Assembly (NCBI GenBank): GCA_910578085.1
Contig: CAJTPM010000007.1
Coordinates: forward strand, 1 to 64,000
Direction: 5' to 3'
DNA from: an uncultured Lachnospiraceae bacterium
Lineage (GTDB): Bacteria; Bacillota; Clostridia; Lachnospirales; Lachnospiraceae
Length of the DNA: 64,000 nt
Part shown: positions 16,180 to 24,529 of the stretch, one piece after another
Position numbering within the stretch: position 1 is the stretch's first letter
How the letters are laid out: each line of letters opens with the position of its first letter
Made by a program: the position numbers and the translations under genes
Notes under the pieces: model-generated
Database searches by the model: none
Told to the model about the DNA's origin: nothing
The model's input: the letters and a program-made list of their open reading frames with translations, nothing else

Positions 16180-17286
16180 ATGAAATTAGTATGTTCAAGA
16201 TTAAATCTTTTAAACGGTGTTCAGACAGTATCAAAAGCTGTTCCTGGAAAAACGACAATGTCTATTTTACAGTGCATTTTAATAAATGCTTCTCATGATA
16301 TAAAATTAACAGCAAATGATATGGAACTTGGTATTGAGACAATTGTGGAAGGAAATATAATAGAACCCGGTATTGTAGCACTGGATGCCAAAATATTTTT
16401 GGAAATTGTCCGTAAATTTCCTGATGGTGATATCAGAATAGAAACGGATGATACTTATCAGACAGTTATTACCAGTGGAAATGCCAATATAAAAATTGTA
16501 GGAAAATCAGGAGAAGATTTCTCTTATCTTCCCAGTATAGAAAAACTGGATTCTATTATGATATCACAGTTTACGTTAAGAGAACTGATTCGCCAAACGA
16601 TTTTTTCTATCTCTGATAATGATACGAACAAGATTATAACAGGTGAATTATTTGAAGTAAATGAAGACAAACTGCGTGTGGCCTCTTCTGATGGACATAG
16701 AATTTCTGTCAGGAAAGTTTATTTAAAAAATTCTTATCCAAAGAAAAAAGTAGTAGTGCCCGGAAAAGCTTTAAATGAAATCAGTAAAATATTATCTGGA
16801 GATATGGATAAAGATGTAGTTATCTTCTTTACCAACAAGCATATTGTATTTGAATTTGATAATACAACAGTAGTTTCCAGATTGATAGAGGGAGATTATT
16901 TCAGCATAGATCAAATGCTTTCTTCAGATTATGAAACTAAAGTTACTATCAATAAAAGAAAGCTGCTTGACAGTATTGACAGAGCGACTCTGCTCGTGAA
17001 AGAGGGAGATAAAAAGCCTATTATAATCAATATAACTGATGAAAACATGGAATTGAAGATCAATTCAACAATAGGAAGTATGCGGGAAGTAATTGATATT
17101 TCTAAAAACGGTAAGGACTTAATGATAGGATTTAATCCTAAATTTTTTATTGATGCTCTGCGTGTAATTGATGAAGAGGAGGTGGATATCTACCTCGTAA
17201 ATCCAAAGGCTCCCTGCTTTATAAAGGATTCTGAGGACAGTTATGTCTACATGATACTGCCTGTTAACTTTACGACAGTATCTTAG
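16180..17286 (+). CDS. dnaN: DNA polymerase III beta sliding clamp
   Basis: DnaN forms the dimeric ring clamp for the replicative polymerase. The 368 residues contain the three repeated clamp folds. Typical beginnings are LLNGVQTVSKAVPGKTTMS and LQCILINA near residues 10-40, DGHRISVRK near 175, and the C-terminal YVYMILPVNF that ends bacterial clamps (usual ending MPMRL/LPVR). It follows dnaA in the standard order and precedes the S4 gene by 14 bp. Confidence 0.97.
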   Translation: MKLVCSRLNLLNGVQTVSKAVPGKTTMSILQCILINASHDIKLTANDMELGIETIVEGNIIEPGIVALDAKIFLEIVRKFPDGDIRIETDDTYQTVITSGNANIKIVGKSGEDFSYLPSIEKLDSIMISQFTLRELIRQTIFSISDNDTNKIITGELFEVNEDKLRVASSDGHRISVRKVYLKNSYPKKKVVVPGKALNEISKILSGDMDKDVVIFFTNKHIVFEFDNTTVVSRLIEGDYFSIDQMLSSDYETKVTINKRKLLDSIDRATLLVKEGDKKPIIINITDENMELKINSTIGSMREVIDISKNGKDLMIGFNPKFFIDALRVIDEEEVDIYLVNPKAPCFIKDSEDSYVYMILPVNFTTVS

Positions 17287-17327
17287 AGCAAAAGAACATT
17301 TTGATAAATACCGGAGCAGTCATTTCA

Positions 17328-17537
17328 ATGAAGGAAATTAAAATAAAAGATGAATTTATTAAATTAGGACAGGCGTTAAAGCTTGCCGGCGCAGTGGATT
17401 CCGGCCTGGACGCGAAATTTGTGATTCAGGATGGAGCGGTAACTGTAAATGATGAGGTGGAGTTGCGCCGCGGTAGAAAACTTTATAAGGATGATATATT
17501 TTCTTATGATGGAAATCAATATATTATAAAAAGTTAA
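17328..17537 (+). CDS. yaaA: S4 domain protein YaaA/RlbA
   Basis: This 69-residue protein is a single S4 RNA-binding domain, with FIKLGQALKLAGAVDSG, AKFVIQDGAVTVNDEVELRRG (shown as its two halves) and a lysine-ending C-terminus. It always sits between dnaN and recF in Firmicutes, and a role in ribosome assembly has been proposed. The ATG at 17328 is used because the family begins there; the upstream TTG at 17301 in the same frame lacks a ribosome site. Confidence 0.92.
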   Translation: MKEIKIKDEFIKLGQALKLAGAVDSGLDAKFVIQDGAVTVNDEVELRRGRKLYKDDIFSYDGNQYIIKS

Positions 17538-17643
17538 TGTTTTATATTTGAATCGATGTTGAAATAGTAATACAGTTCTGTAGTAATATATCCTGCTATA
17601 GAGAGATATCTGACTACAACCAGAATAAGGAAGCAGCTATTTT

Positions 17644-18726
17644 ATGATCATAAAATCTCTGGAACTTCAGAATTTCAGAAATTATAATACATTGCAGCTT
17701 GATTTTGACAATGGTACCAATATCTTTTATGGCGATAATGCTCAGGGAAAGACGAATATTCTTGAAGCCATTTTTATGACAGCTACAACAAAATCTCATA
17801 AAGGCAGCAAGGATCAGGATATTATTCAGTTTGGCCATGAGGAAGCGCATATCAGAAGTTATCTGTTCAAAGAAGAAATTACGCGACAGATCGATATGCA
17901 TCTGCGAAAAGGAAAGACAAAGGGCATTGCGATCGACAGCCAACGGATAAAGAAAGCCGCGGATCTGATGGGGCTTTTAAATGTAGTTTTTTTTTCACCG
18001 GAAGATCTGAGTATTATTAAAAACGGCCCTGCTGAGAGAAGGCGTTTTATTGATATGGAACTTTGTCAGCTGGATTCTTTTTATCTGTATAATTTAAATC
18101 ATTATAATAAGATTGTTAATCAGAGAAATAAACTGTTAAAAGATCTCTCCATGAAGCCAGGGTTAAAGGAAACGCTTTCTATCTGGGATTCTCAGCTTGT
18201 TTCTTTCGGCGCTAAAGTGATAGAACGGCGTGAAATTTTTATTTCCCAGCTTTGTGATATCATCAGTGAACTGCATGCAAAATTGTCCGGCGGAAAAGAA
18301 AAGATCAGGATTTTATATGAAAAAAATGTGGAAATAGATGATTTTGAGGAAAGATTAAAGAAAAGTCAGGAAAAGGATATGATACTGAAACAGAGTACGG
18401 TAGGTCCTCACAGAGACGATATTATCTTTATTGTAAATGATATTGATATCCGCAGGTTTGGTTCTCAGGGGCAGCAGCGTACAGCGGCGCTTTCTTTAAA
18501 ATTATCGGAGATAGAGCTGGTGAAAAAATCCATAAAAGATACGCCTGTTTTGTTACTCGATGATGTGTTGTCGGAACTGGACAGTAACAGACAGAACTAT
18601 CTGCTGAACAGTATCGGAGCTATTCAAACGATCATCACCTGTACCGGTCTGGACGAATTTGTGAAGAATCGGTTTGAAATCAATAAAGTGTTTAAGGTAG
18701 TGAATGGAATGATAGATATTTCATAG
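17644..18726 (+). CDS. recF: DNA replication and repair protein RecF
   Basis: RecF is an SMC-like ABC ATPase that helps RecOR load RecA at gaps. Evidence: N-terminal LELQNFRNY, Walker A GDNAQGKTNILEA near 30-42, signature FGSQGQQRTAALSLKL near 275-290 and Walker B VLLLDDVLSELD near 303. The length of 360 is normal. The gene lies between the S4 gene and gyrB as in most Firmicutes; the small remB gene often found after recF is absent here. Confidence 0.97.
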   Translation: MIIKSLELQNFRNYNTLQLDFDNGTNIFYGDNAQGKTNILEAIFMTATTKSHKGSKDQDIIQFGHEEAHIRSYLFKEEITRQIDMHLRKGKTKGIAIDSQRIKKAADLMGLLNVVFFSPEDLSIIKNGPAERRRFIDMELCQLDSFYLYNLNHYNKIVNQRNKLLKDLSMKPGLKETLSIWDSQLVSFGAKVIERREIFISQLCDIISELHAKLSGGKEKIRILYEKNVEIDDFEERLKKSQEKDMILKQSTVGPHRDDIIFIVNDIDIRRFGSQGQQRTAALSLKLSEIELVKKSIKDTPVLLLDDVLSELDSNRQNYLLNSIGAIQTIITCTGLDEFVKNRFEINKVFKVVNGMIDIS

Positions 18727-18833
18727 ATTATTCAGTGAGTAACATTGAAGCCTGAACTGTTACAGTAAATATACTGTGATCAATGCATCGGTCTTTATAA
18801 ATAAGACTGTCAGGAGCAGAAAGGACAATTTAA

Positions 18834-20765
18834 ATGGGAATTGAAAAAAATAAGGAAGAATATGGTGCTGATCAGATCCAGATTCTGGAAGGTCTTGAGG
18901 CGGTAAGAAAGAGACCTGGTATGTATATTGGAACTACTTCTCTGAGAGGACTTCATCATCTTGTTTATGAGATTGTGGATAATTCCGTGGATGAAGCTTT
19001 GGCCGGATTCTGCAGCGTGATCGATGTGTTTATCAATGAAGATAATTCGATTACGGTAATAGACAACGGCCGCGGTATTCCGGTGGGAATCAATCATAAA
19101 GCAGGTATTCCCGCGGTGGAAGTGGTATTTACGATTCTGCACGCCGGCGGAAAATTCGGCGGCGGAGGATATAAGGTTTCCGGTGGGCTTCACGGTGTGG
19201 GTGCGTCTGTTGTGAATGCTCTTTCCGACTGGCTGGAAGTGGAAATATGCAGTGAAGGAAAAATATATAAACAGCGTTATGAGAGAGGAAAAGTCTGCTA
19301 TCCTCTGAAAGTTGTTGGCGAATGTGATCAGAATAAATCCGGAACAAAGGTTATTTTTAAGCCGGATAAAACTATTTTTGAAGATACGGTCTATGATTTT
19401 GACGTATTAAAGACAAGACTGCGTGAAACTGCTTTTCTGACAAAAGGCCTGAAAATAAGGCTTACGGATAAAAGGGAAGATCCTGAGAAAACAAGGGAGT
19501 TTCATTATGAGGGGGGAATCAGGGAGTTTGTAAAATATCTGAACAACAGTAAAGAGTCCCTCTACAATGATATTATGTATTTCGAAGGAAAAAAGAATAA
19601 TGTCTATGTGGAAGTGGCAATGCAGCATAACGACGCCTACAATGAGAGTGTATATACCTTTGTCAATAATATCAATACGCCGGAAGGCGGTACGCATCTT
19701 GTAGGATTCAGAAATGCTCTGACAAAGACTATGAATGATTATGCCAGAAGTACGAAACTGTTAAAAGAATCTGAGCAGAATCTTTCCGGTGAGGATATCA
19801 GAGAAGGACTGACAGCTATCGTCAGTGTGAAAATTGAGGATCCCCAGTTTGAGGGGCAGACAAAACAGAAACTTGGAAATTCTGAGGCAAGAGGTGCGGT
19901 GGACAGCATTGTCAGCGAACAGCTCACCTATTTTTTGGAACAGAATCCTGCTGTCGCCAAGGTGATCTGTGAAAAATCCATTATGGCTCAGCGTGCCAGA
20001 GAGGCTGCCAGAAAGGCGAGAGATCTGACAAGAAGAAAAACGGCTCTGGAAGGAAGCACACTGCCCGGTAAACTGGCAGACTGTTCCGATAAGGATCCGA
20101 AAAATTGTGAAATTTATATTGTGGAGGGAGATTCCGCCGGAGGATCCGCAAAGACAGCCAGAAGCCGTGCAACGCAGGCGATTTTACCGCTTCGCGGTAA
20201 GATTCTGAATGTGGAGAAGGCGAGACTTGACAGGATCTATGGAAATGAAGAGATCAAATCCATGATTACTGCTTTCGGTACAGGGATCCATGAAGATTTT
20301 GATATCAGTAAACTGCGCTATGATAAAATTATTATCATGACGGATGCCGATGTGGACGGCGCGCATATTGCGACGCTGATGTTGACTTTTATTTACCGGT
20401 TTATGCCGGAATTGATCAAACAGGGGCATGTTTACCTTGCAAAACCGCCTCTCTATAAATTGGAAAAGGGCAATAAGATATGGTATGCTTACAGCGATGA
20501 TGAGTTGAACGGTATTCTGGATGAAGTGGGAAGAGATCAGAATAACAAGATACAGCGTTACAAAGGTTTGGGAGAGATGGATGCGGACCAGCTCTGGGAG
20601 ACAACTATGGATCCCGAGAGAAGGATTTTACTTCGTGTGAATATGGATGAGGAAAATGAGGCGGAGATCGATCTGACTTTCAATACGCTGATGGGTGATA
20701 AAGTGGAACCGAGACGGATCTTCATCGAAGAGAATGCGAAGTTTGTGAAAAATCTGGATATATAA
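18834..20765 (+). CDS. gyrB: DNA gyrase subunit B
   Basis: GyrB is the ATPase subunit of gyrase. The GHKL ATPase domain shows YEIVDNSVDEALAG near residue 40, DNGRGIPVG near 75 and GLHGVGASVVNALS near 115. The TOPRIM domain has EGDSAGGSAKTAR near 425 and DADVDGAHIATLML near 500. QRYKGLGEMDADQLWETTMD lies in the tail. The size of 643 residues lacks the long insert of enterobacterial GyrB. It lies 107 bp after recF and 80 bp before gyrA. Confidence 0.98.
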   Translation: MGIEKNKEEYGADQIQILEGLEAVRKRPGMYIGTTSLRGLHHLVYEIVDNSVDEALAGFCSVIDVFINEDNSITVIDNGRGIPVGINHKAGIPAVEVVFTILHAGGKFGGGGYKVSGGLHGVGASVVNALSDWLEVEICSEGKIYKQRYERGKVCYPLKVVGECDQNKSGTKVIFKPDKTIFEDTVYDFDVLKTRLRETAFLTKGLKIRLTDKREDPEKTREFHYEGGIREFVKYLNNSKESLYNDIMYFEGKKNNVYVEVAMQHNDAYNESVYTFVNNINTPEGGTHLVGFRNALTKTMNDYARSTKLLKESEQNLSGEDIREGLTAIVSVKIEDPQFEGQTKQKLGNSEARGAVDSIVSEQLTYFLEQNPAVAKVICEKSIMAQRAREAARKARDLTRRKTALEGSTLPGKLADCSDKDPKNCEIYIVEGDSAGGSAKTARSRATQAILPLRGKILNVEKARLDRIYGNEEIKSMITAFGTGIHEDFDISKLRYDKIIIMTDADVDGAHIATLMLTFIYRFMPELIKQGHVYLAKPPLYKLEKGNKIWYAYSDDELNGILDEVGRDQNNKIQRYKGLGEMDADQLWETTMDPERRILLRVNMDEENEAEIDLTFNTLMGDKVEPRRIFIEENAKFVKNLDI

Positions 20766-20845
20766 TTACTGCAGGAAAATGCAGATTTTTGCATAAAAAT
20801 AATTTAGTTTCAGTGCCGCTTCCTGACGGCAGAATGTGAGGAAAT

Positions 20846-23365
20846 ATGGATGATCAGATCTTCGATTTTGATAAAATAGAAGAAGTAGACCTGAAAAAGA
20901 AAATGGAAGATTCCTATATCGATTATGCAATGAGCGTTATAGCGGCGAGAGCGCTTCCGGATGTAAAAGACGGATTAAAGCCTGTGCAGAGACGTGTGCT
21001 TTATTCCATGATCGAATTGAATAACGGTCCTGATAAACCGCACAGAAAAAGTGCCCGTATTGTCGGTGATACGATGGGTAAATACCATCCTCACGGGGAC
21101 AGTTCTATTTATGGCGCACTTGTCAATATGGCGCAGGAGTGGTCTACAAGATATCCTCTTGTGGACGGACATGGAAACTTCGGTTCCATGGACGGCGATG
21201 GCGCCGCTGCCATGCGTTACACGGAGGCAAGACTTTCAAAAATTTCCATGGAGCTGCTTGCGGATATCAATAAAAATACCGTTGATTTTGTTCCTAACTT
21301 TGATAATACGGAGAAAGAGCCTGTGGTTCTGCCAAGCCGTTATCCAAATCTTCTGGTAAATGGTACTACGGGAATTGCGGTAGGTATGGCTACAAACATC
21401 CCCCCTCATAATCTGAGGGAAGTGATAAGCGCTGTCGTGAAAATTATTGATAATCAGGTCAATGAGGAGAGAAAAACGGAGATAGAGGAAATACTTCCTC
21501 TTGTGAAGGCGCCGGATTTTCCTACCGGCGGCGTGATTCTCGGTACCAGAGGCAGCGAGGAAGCTTATCGGACAGGCAGAGGAAAAGTCAGGGTACGTGC
21601 CGTGACGGATATGGAGACGATGAGCAACGGAAAAACACGTATTATTGTGACAGAGCTTCCTTATATGGTCAATAAGGCCAATCTTGTTTTGAAGATCGCC
21701 GATCTTGTAAAAAATAAAAGAATTGACGGAATTACCGATCTGCGGGATGAATCCAGCAGAGAAGGTATGAGGATCGTTATTGAGTTGAGAAAAGATGCCA
21801 ATGCCAATGTCATTTTAAATCAGCTTTATAAGCATACCCAGCTTCAGGATTCTTTTGGCGTGAATATGCTCGCTCTTGTGGATAATCAACCGAAGGTGAT
21901 GAATCTGCTAGACATGTTAACTTATTACCTGGAGCATCAGAAAGATGTTGTGACGAGAAGGACAAAGTATGATCTGAATAAAGCAGAAGAGCGGGATCAT
22001 ATTTTGCAGGGCCTTTTGAAGGCTCTTGATCATATTGATGAAGTGATCCGGATCATCAGAGCCAGTGCTTCCACAGCGGAAGCAAAATCAAATTTAATCG
22101 AGAGATTTGAGTTTACCGATGTTCAGGCGCAGGCTATCGTAGATATGCGGCTGCGGGCTCTGACAGGTCTGGAACGGGAAAAGTTAGAAAATGAACATAA
22201 GGAACTGATGGCCAAAATCAAAGAATTAAAAGCGATCCTCGCCGATGAAAAACTGCTTCTCGGCGTCATTAAGACAGAAATTCAGGTGATTGCGGATAAG
22301 TATGGCGATGACAGGAGAAGTAAGATCGGTTTCGATGTCTATGATATCAATATGGAAGATCTGATTCCGAGAGAAAATACGGTGATCGCCATGACAAGTC
22401 TTGGTTATATCAAGCGCATGACAGTGGACAATTTTAAAACCCAGAACAGAGGAGGAAAGGGCATTAAGGGTATGACCACTATTGAGGAAGATTATATTGA
22501 GGATCTTCTGATGATGGATACCCATCAGTATGTAATGTTTTTTACAAATCTGGGCAGAGTTTATCGGATGAAAGCCTATGAGATCCCGGAGGCGGGGAGA
22601 ACTGCCAGAGGAACGGCTATCATCAATCTGCTGCAGTTAAATCCCGGAGAAAAAATTTCCGCGATGATTCCCGTGACGACATATGATGATGATCAGAATC
22701 TGTTTATGGTTACAAAGAAAGGTATTGTAAAAAAGACTTCTATTGTGGAGTACAGCAATGTGCGGAAAAATGGGCTGATTGCCATCAATCTGCGGGATGA
22801 CGATGAGCTGATCGAAGTGAAGACGACCAACAGGGATACGGAAATTCTGCTTGTCACAAAATTTGGTATGTGTATCCGGTTTAAAGAGACAGATGTCAGA
22901 AATACCGGCAGAAGTTCCATGGGTGTGATCGGTATGAATCTTGCAGACAGAGATGAAGTGATCGGTATGCAGCTCAATACCCAGGGCGATGAATTGTTGA
23001 TCGTTTCCGAAAACGGCATGGGTAAACGGACAAATATCAATGAATTTGCAGTGCAGCGCCGGGGCGGTAAAGGTATCAAATGTTATAAGATCGTGGAAAA
23101 GACAGGAAATGTCGTAGGTGTAAAAGCTGTCAACGAAGAACATGAGATCATGATGATCACGACAGAAGGAATTATTATTCAAATTCGAATGAGTGATGTG
23201 TCCGTACTTGGCAGAATTACCACAGGCGTAAAACTGATCAATCTGGAAAAGGGCGTAAAAGTTGCAAAGATAGCGAAAGTGCGCGAAAAAATTGAAGGTG
23301 AGGAGACTGAGGAAGAAAAACCGGAAGGAGTAGTTGAAGAGAATAATAAAGAAGAATCAAAGTAA
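20846..23365 (+). CDS. gyrA: DNA gyrase subunit A
   Basis: GyrA cuts and rejoins DNA; the catalytic Tyr is residue 125 in AAMRYTEARLS. The quinolone-determining loop reads HPHGDSSIYGALV: Ser86 matches E. coli Ser83, while Gly90 stands where E. coli has Asp87. The C-terminal beta-pinwheel includes the GyrA-box QNRGGKGIKG near residue 533 and a degenerate repeat QRRGGKGIKC near 736. A Glu-rich tail of about 25 residues ends the 839-residue protein. No separate topoisomerase IV genes are in the window. Confidence 0.98.
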   Translation: MDDQIFDFDKIEEVDLKKKMEDSYIDYAMSVIAARALPDVKDGLKPVQRRVLYSMIELNNGPDKPHRKSARIVGDTMGKYHPHGDSSIYGALVNMAQEWSTRYPLVDGHGNFGSMDGDGAAAMRYTEARLSKISMELLADINKNTVDFVPNFDNTEKEPVVLPSRYPNLLVNGTTGIAVGMATNIPPHNLREVISAVVKIIDNQVNEERKTEIEEILPLVKAPDFPTGGVILGTRGSEEAYRTGRGKVRVRAVTDMETMSNGKTRIIVTELPYMVNKANLVLKIADLVKNKRIDGITDLRDESSREGMRIVIELRKDANANVILNQLYKHTQLQDSFGVNMLALVDNQPKVMNLLDMLTYYLEHQKDVVTRRTKYDLNKAEERDHILQGLLKALDHIDEVIRIIRASASTAEAKSNLIERFEFTDVQAQAIVDMRLRALTGLEREKLENEHKELMAKIKELKAILADEKLLLGVIKTEIQVIADKYGDDRRSKIGFDVYDINMEDLIPRENTVIAMTSLGYIKRMTVDNFKTQNRGGKGIKGMTTIEEDYIEDLLMMDTHQYVMFFTNLGRVYRMKAYEIPEAGRTARGTAIINLLQLNPGEKISAMIPVTTYDDDQNLFMVTKKGIVKKTSIVEYSNVRKNGLIAINLRDDDELIEVKTTNRDTEILLVTKFGMCIRFKETDVRNTGRSSMGVIGMNLADRDEVIGMQLNTQGDELLIVSENGMGKRTNINEFAVQRRGGKGIKCYKIVEKTGNVVGVKAVNEEHEIMMITTEGIIIQIRMSDVSVLGRITTGVKLINLEKGVKVAKIAKVREKIEGEETEEEKPEGVVEENNKEESK

Positions 23366-23466
23366 TTTTTACAGATATAAAATCAGCAGTGAATTTTTTG
23401 CAGTAAATGAGTGATTACTGTACTGTAAAATGGAAAAAGAACAATTATAGGAGGGAGACAGGGAAA

Positions 23467-24456
23467 ATGGAAAAAAAATTTGATGTGATTGCATTGGGTG
23501 AATTACTGATCGATATGACAGATAATGGGGTATCCGGTCAGGGAAATACACTGTTTGAGGCAAATCCGGGCGGAGCTCCCTGCAATGTTCTGGCTATGTT
23601 AAATAAGCTGGAAAAAAAGGTTGGATTTATCGGTAAAGTCGGCGATGACATTTTTGGAAATAAACTGAAAAAAGTGCTGGATGAAGTAGGGATCGATACG
23701 GCAAATCTTATCATTGATAAGGAAGCCAGAACTACGCTTGCATTTGTGCAGACTTTTGAGGACGGAGACAGAGATTTTTCATTTTACAGAAATCCCGGCG
23801 CGGATATGATGCTGACAAAGGATGAGATTGATGTATCTTTATTGCAGAGTACAAAAATTTTCCATTTTGGAACACTGTCCATGACACACCAGAAAGTGAG
23901 AGAAGCCACAAAATTTGCCATCGATGAAGCAAAAAAGGCAGGAGCGCTTATCTCTTTTGATCCTAATTTGAGGGAGCCTCTATGGAACAGTCTGGATGAT
24001 GCGAAAAAGCAGGTACTTTACGGCCTGACAAAATGCGATATTCTGAAAATTTCGGATAATGAGATTCAGTGGCTCACCGGGGAAGAAGATTATACGGCAG
24101 GAGTAAAGAAAATCCGGGAGGAAAATAGCATTCCGCTTATTCTGGTTTCTCTTGGAAAGGAAGGCAGCAGGGCATATTATAAAAAACCGGAAAACGGGGA
24201 AGAAATTATAGTGGAAGTAATGCCTTTCTTACAGGAAAATACCATTGAAACAACAGGAGCAGGAGATACGTTTGGCGGCTGTATTTTAAATTATGTATTG
24301 GAAAAAGGATTGAGTGATCTGTCGGAAGATGACTTGAAGGAAATGCTTACTTTCGCAAACGGGGCTGCTTCCATTATTACGACAAGAAAAGGAGCGCTTC
24401 GGGTGATGCCTGACAGGGAAGAAGTGAAAAAGTTAATTGCAGATAGAAGTAGATAA
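23467..24456 (+). CDS. PfkB family sugar kinase, probable fructokinase
   Basis: This 329-residue ribokinase-fold (PfkB) kinase begins FDVIALGELLIDMTD. It has the N-terminal PfkB signature region GGAPCNVLAMLNKL near 37-50 and the C-terminal signature with the anion hole and catalytic Asp, TTGAGDTFGGCIL near 262-274. Sequence texture fits fructokinase (ScrK-like), phosphorylating fructose to fructose 6-phosphate. No transporter or sucrose hydrolase adjoins it, so substrate is by similarity. The Met of MEKKFDV is chosen as start because the GGAGGGAGACAGGGAAA ribosome site precedes it. A strong terminator follows. Confidence 0.88.
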   Translation: MEKKFDVIALGELLIDMTDNGVSGQGNTLFEANPGGAPCNVLAMLNKLEKKVGFIGKVGDDIFGNKLKKVLDEVGIDTANLIIDKEARTTLAFVQTFEDGDRDFSFYRNPGADMMLTKDEIDVSLLQSTKIFHFGTLSMTHQKVREATKFAIDEAKKAGALISFDPNLREPLWNSLDDAKKQVLYGLTKCDILKISDNEIQWLTGEEDYTAGVKKIREENSIPLILVSLGKEGSRAYYKKPENGEEIIVEVMPFLQENTIETTGAGDTFGGCILNYVLEKGLSDLSEDDLKEMLTFANGAASIITTRKGALRVMPDREEVKKLIADRSR

Positions 24457-24474
24457 TATATTATTTTCCATATA

Positions 24475-24516
24475 AAATATTCCTTCCGCAAACTGGTGAT
24501 TGCGGAAGGAATATTT
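24475..24516. terminator. Strong bidirectional terminator
   Basis: A perfect 17-bp stem (24475-24491 with 24500-24516) around an 8-nt loop, core TTCCTTCCGCAA, flanked by A and T runs on both sides. It serves the convergent fructokinase and permease genes. Confidence 0.92.
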
Positions 24517-24529
24517 TTATAGTTTGTAT

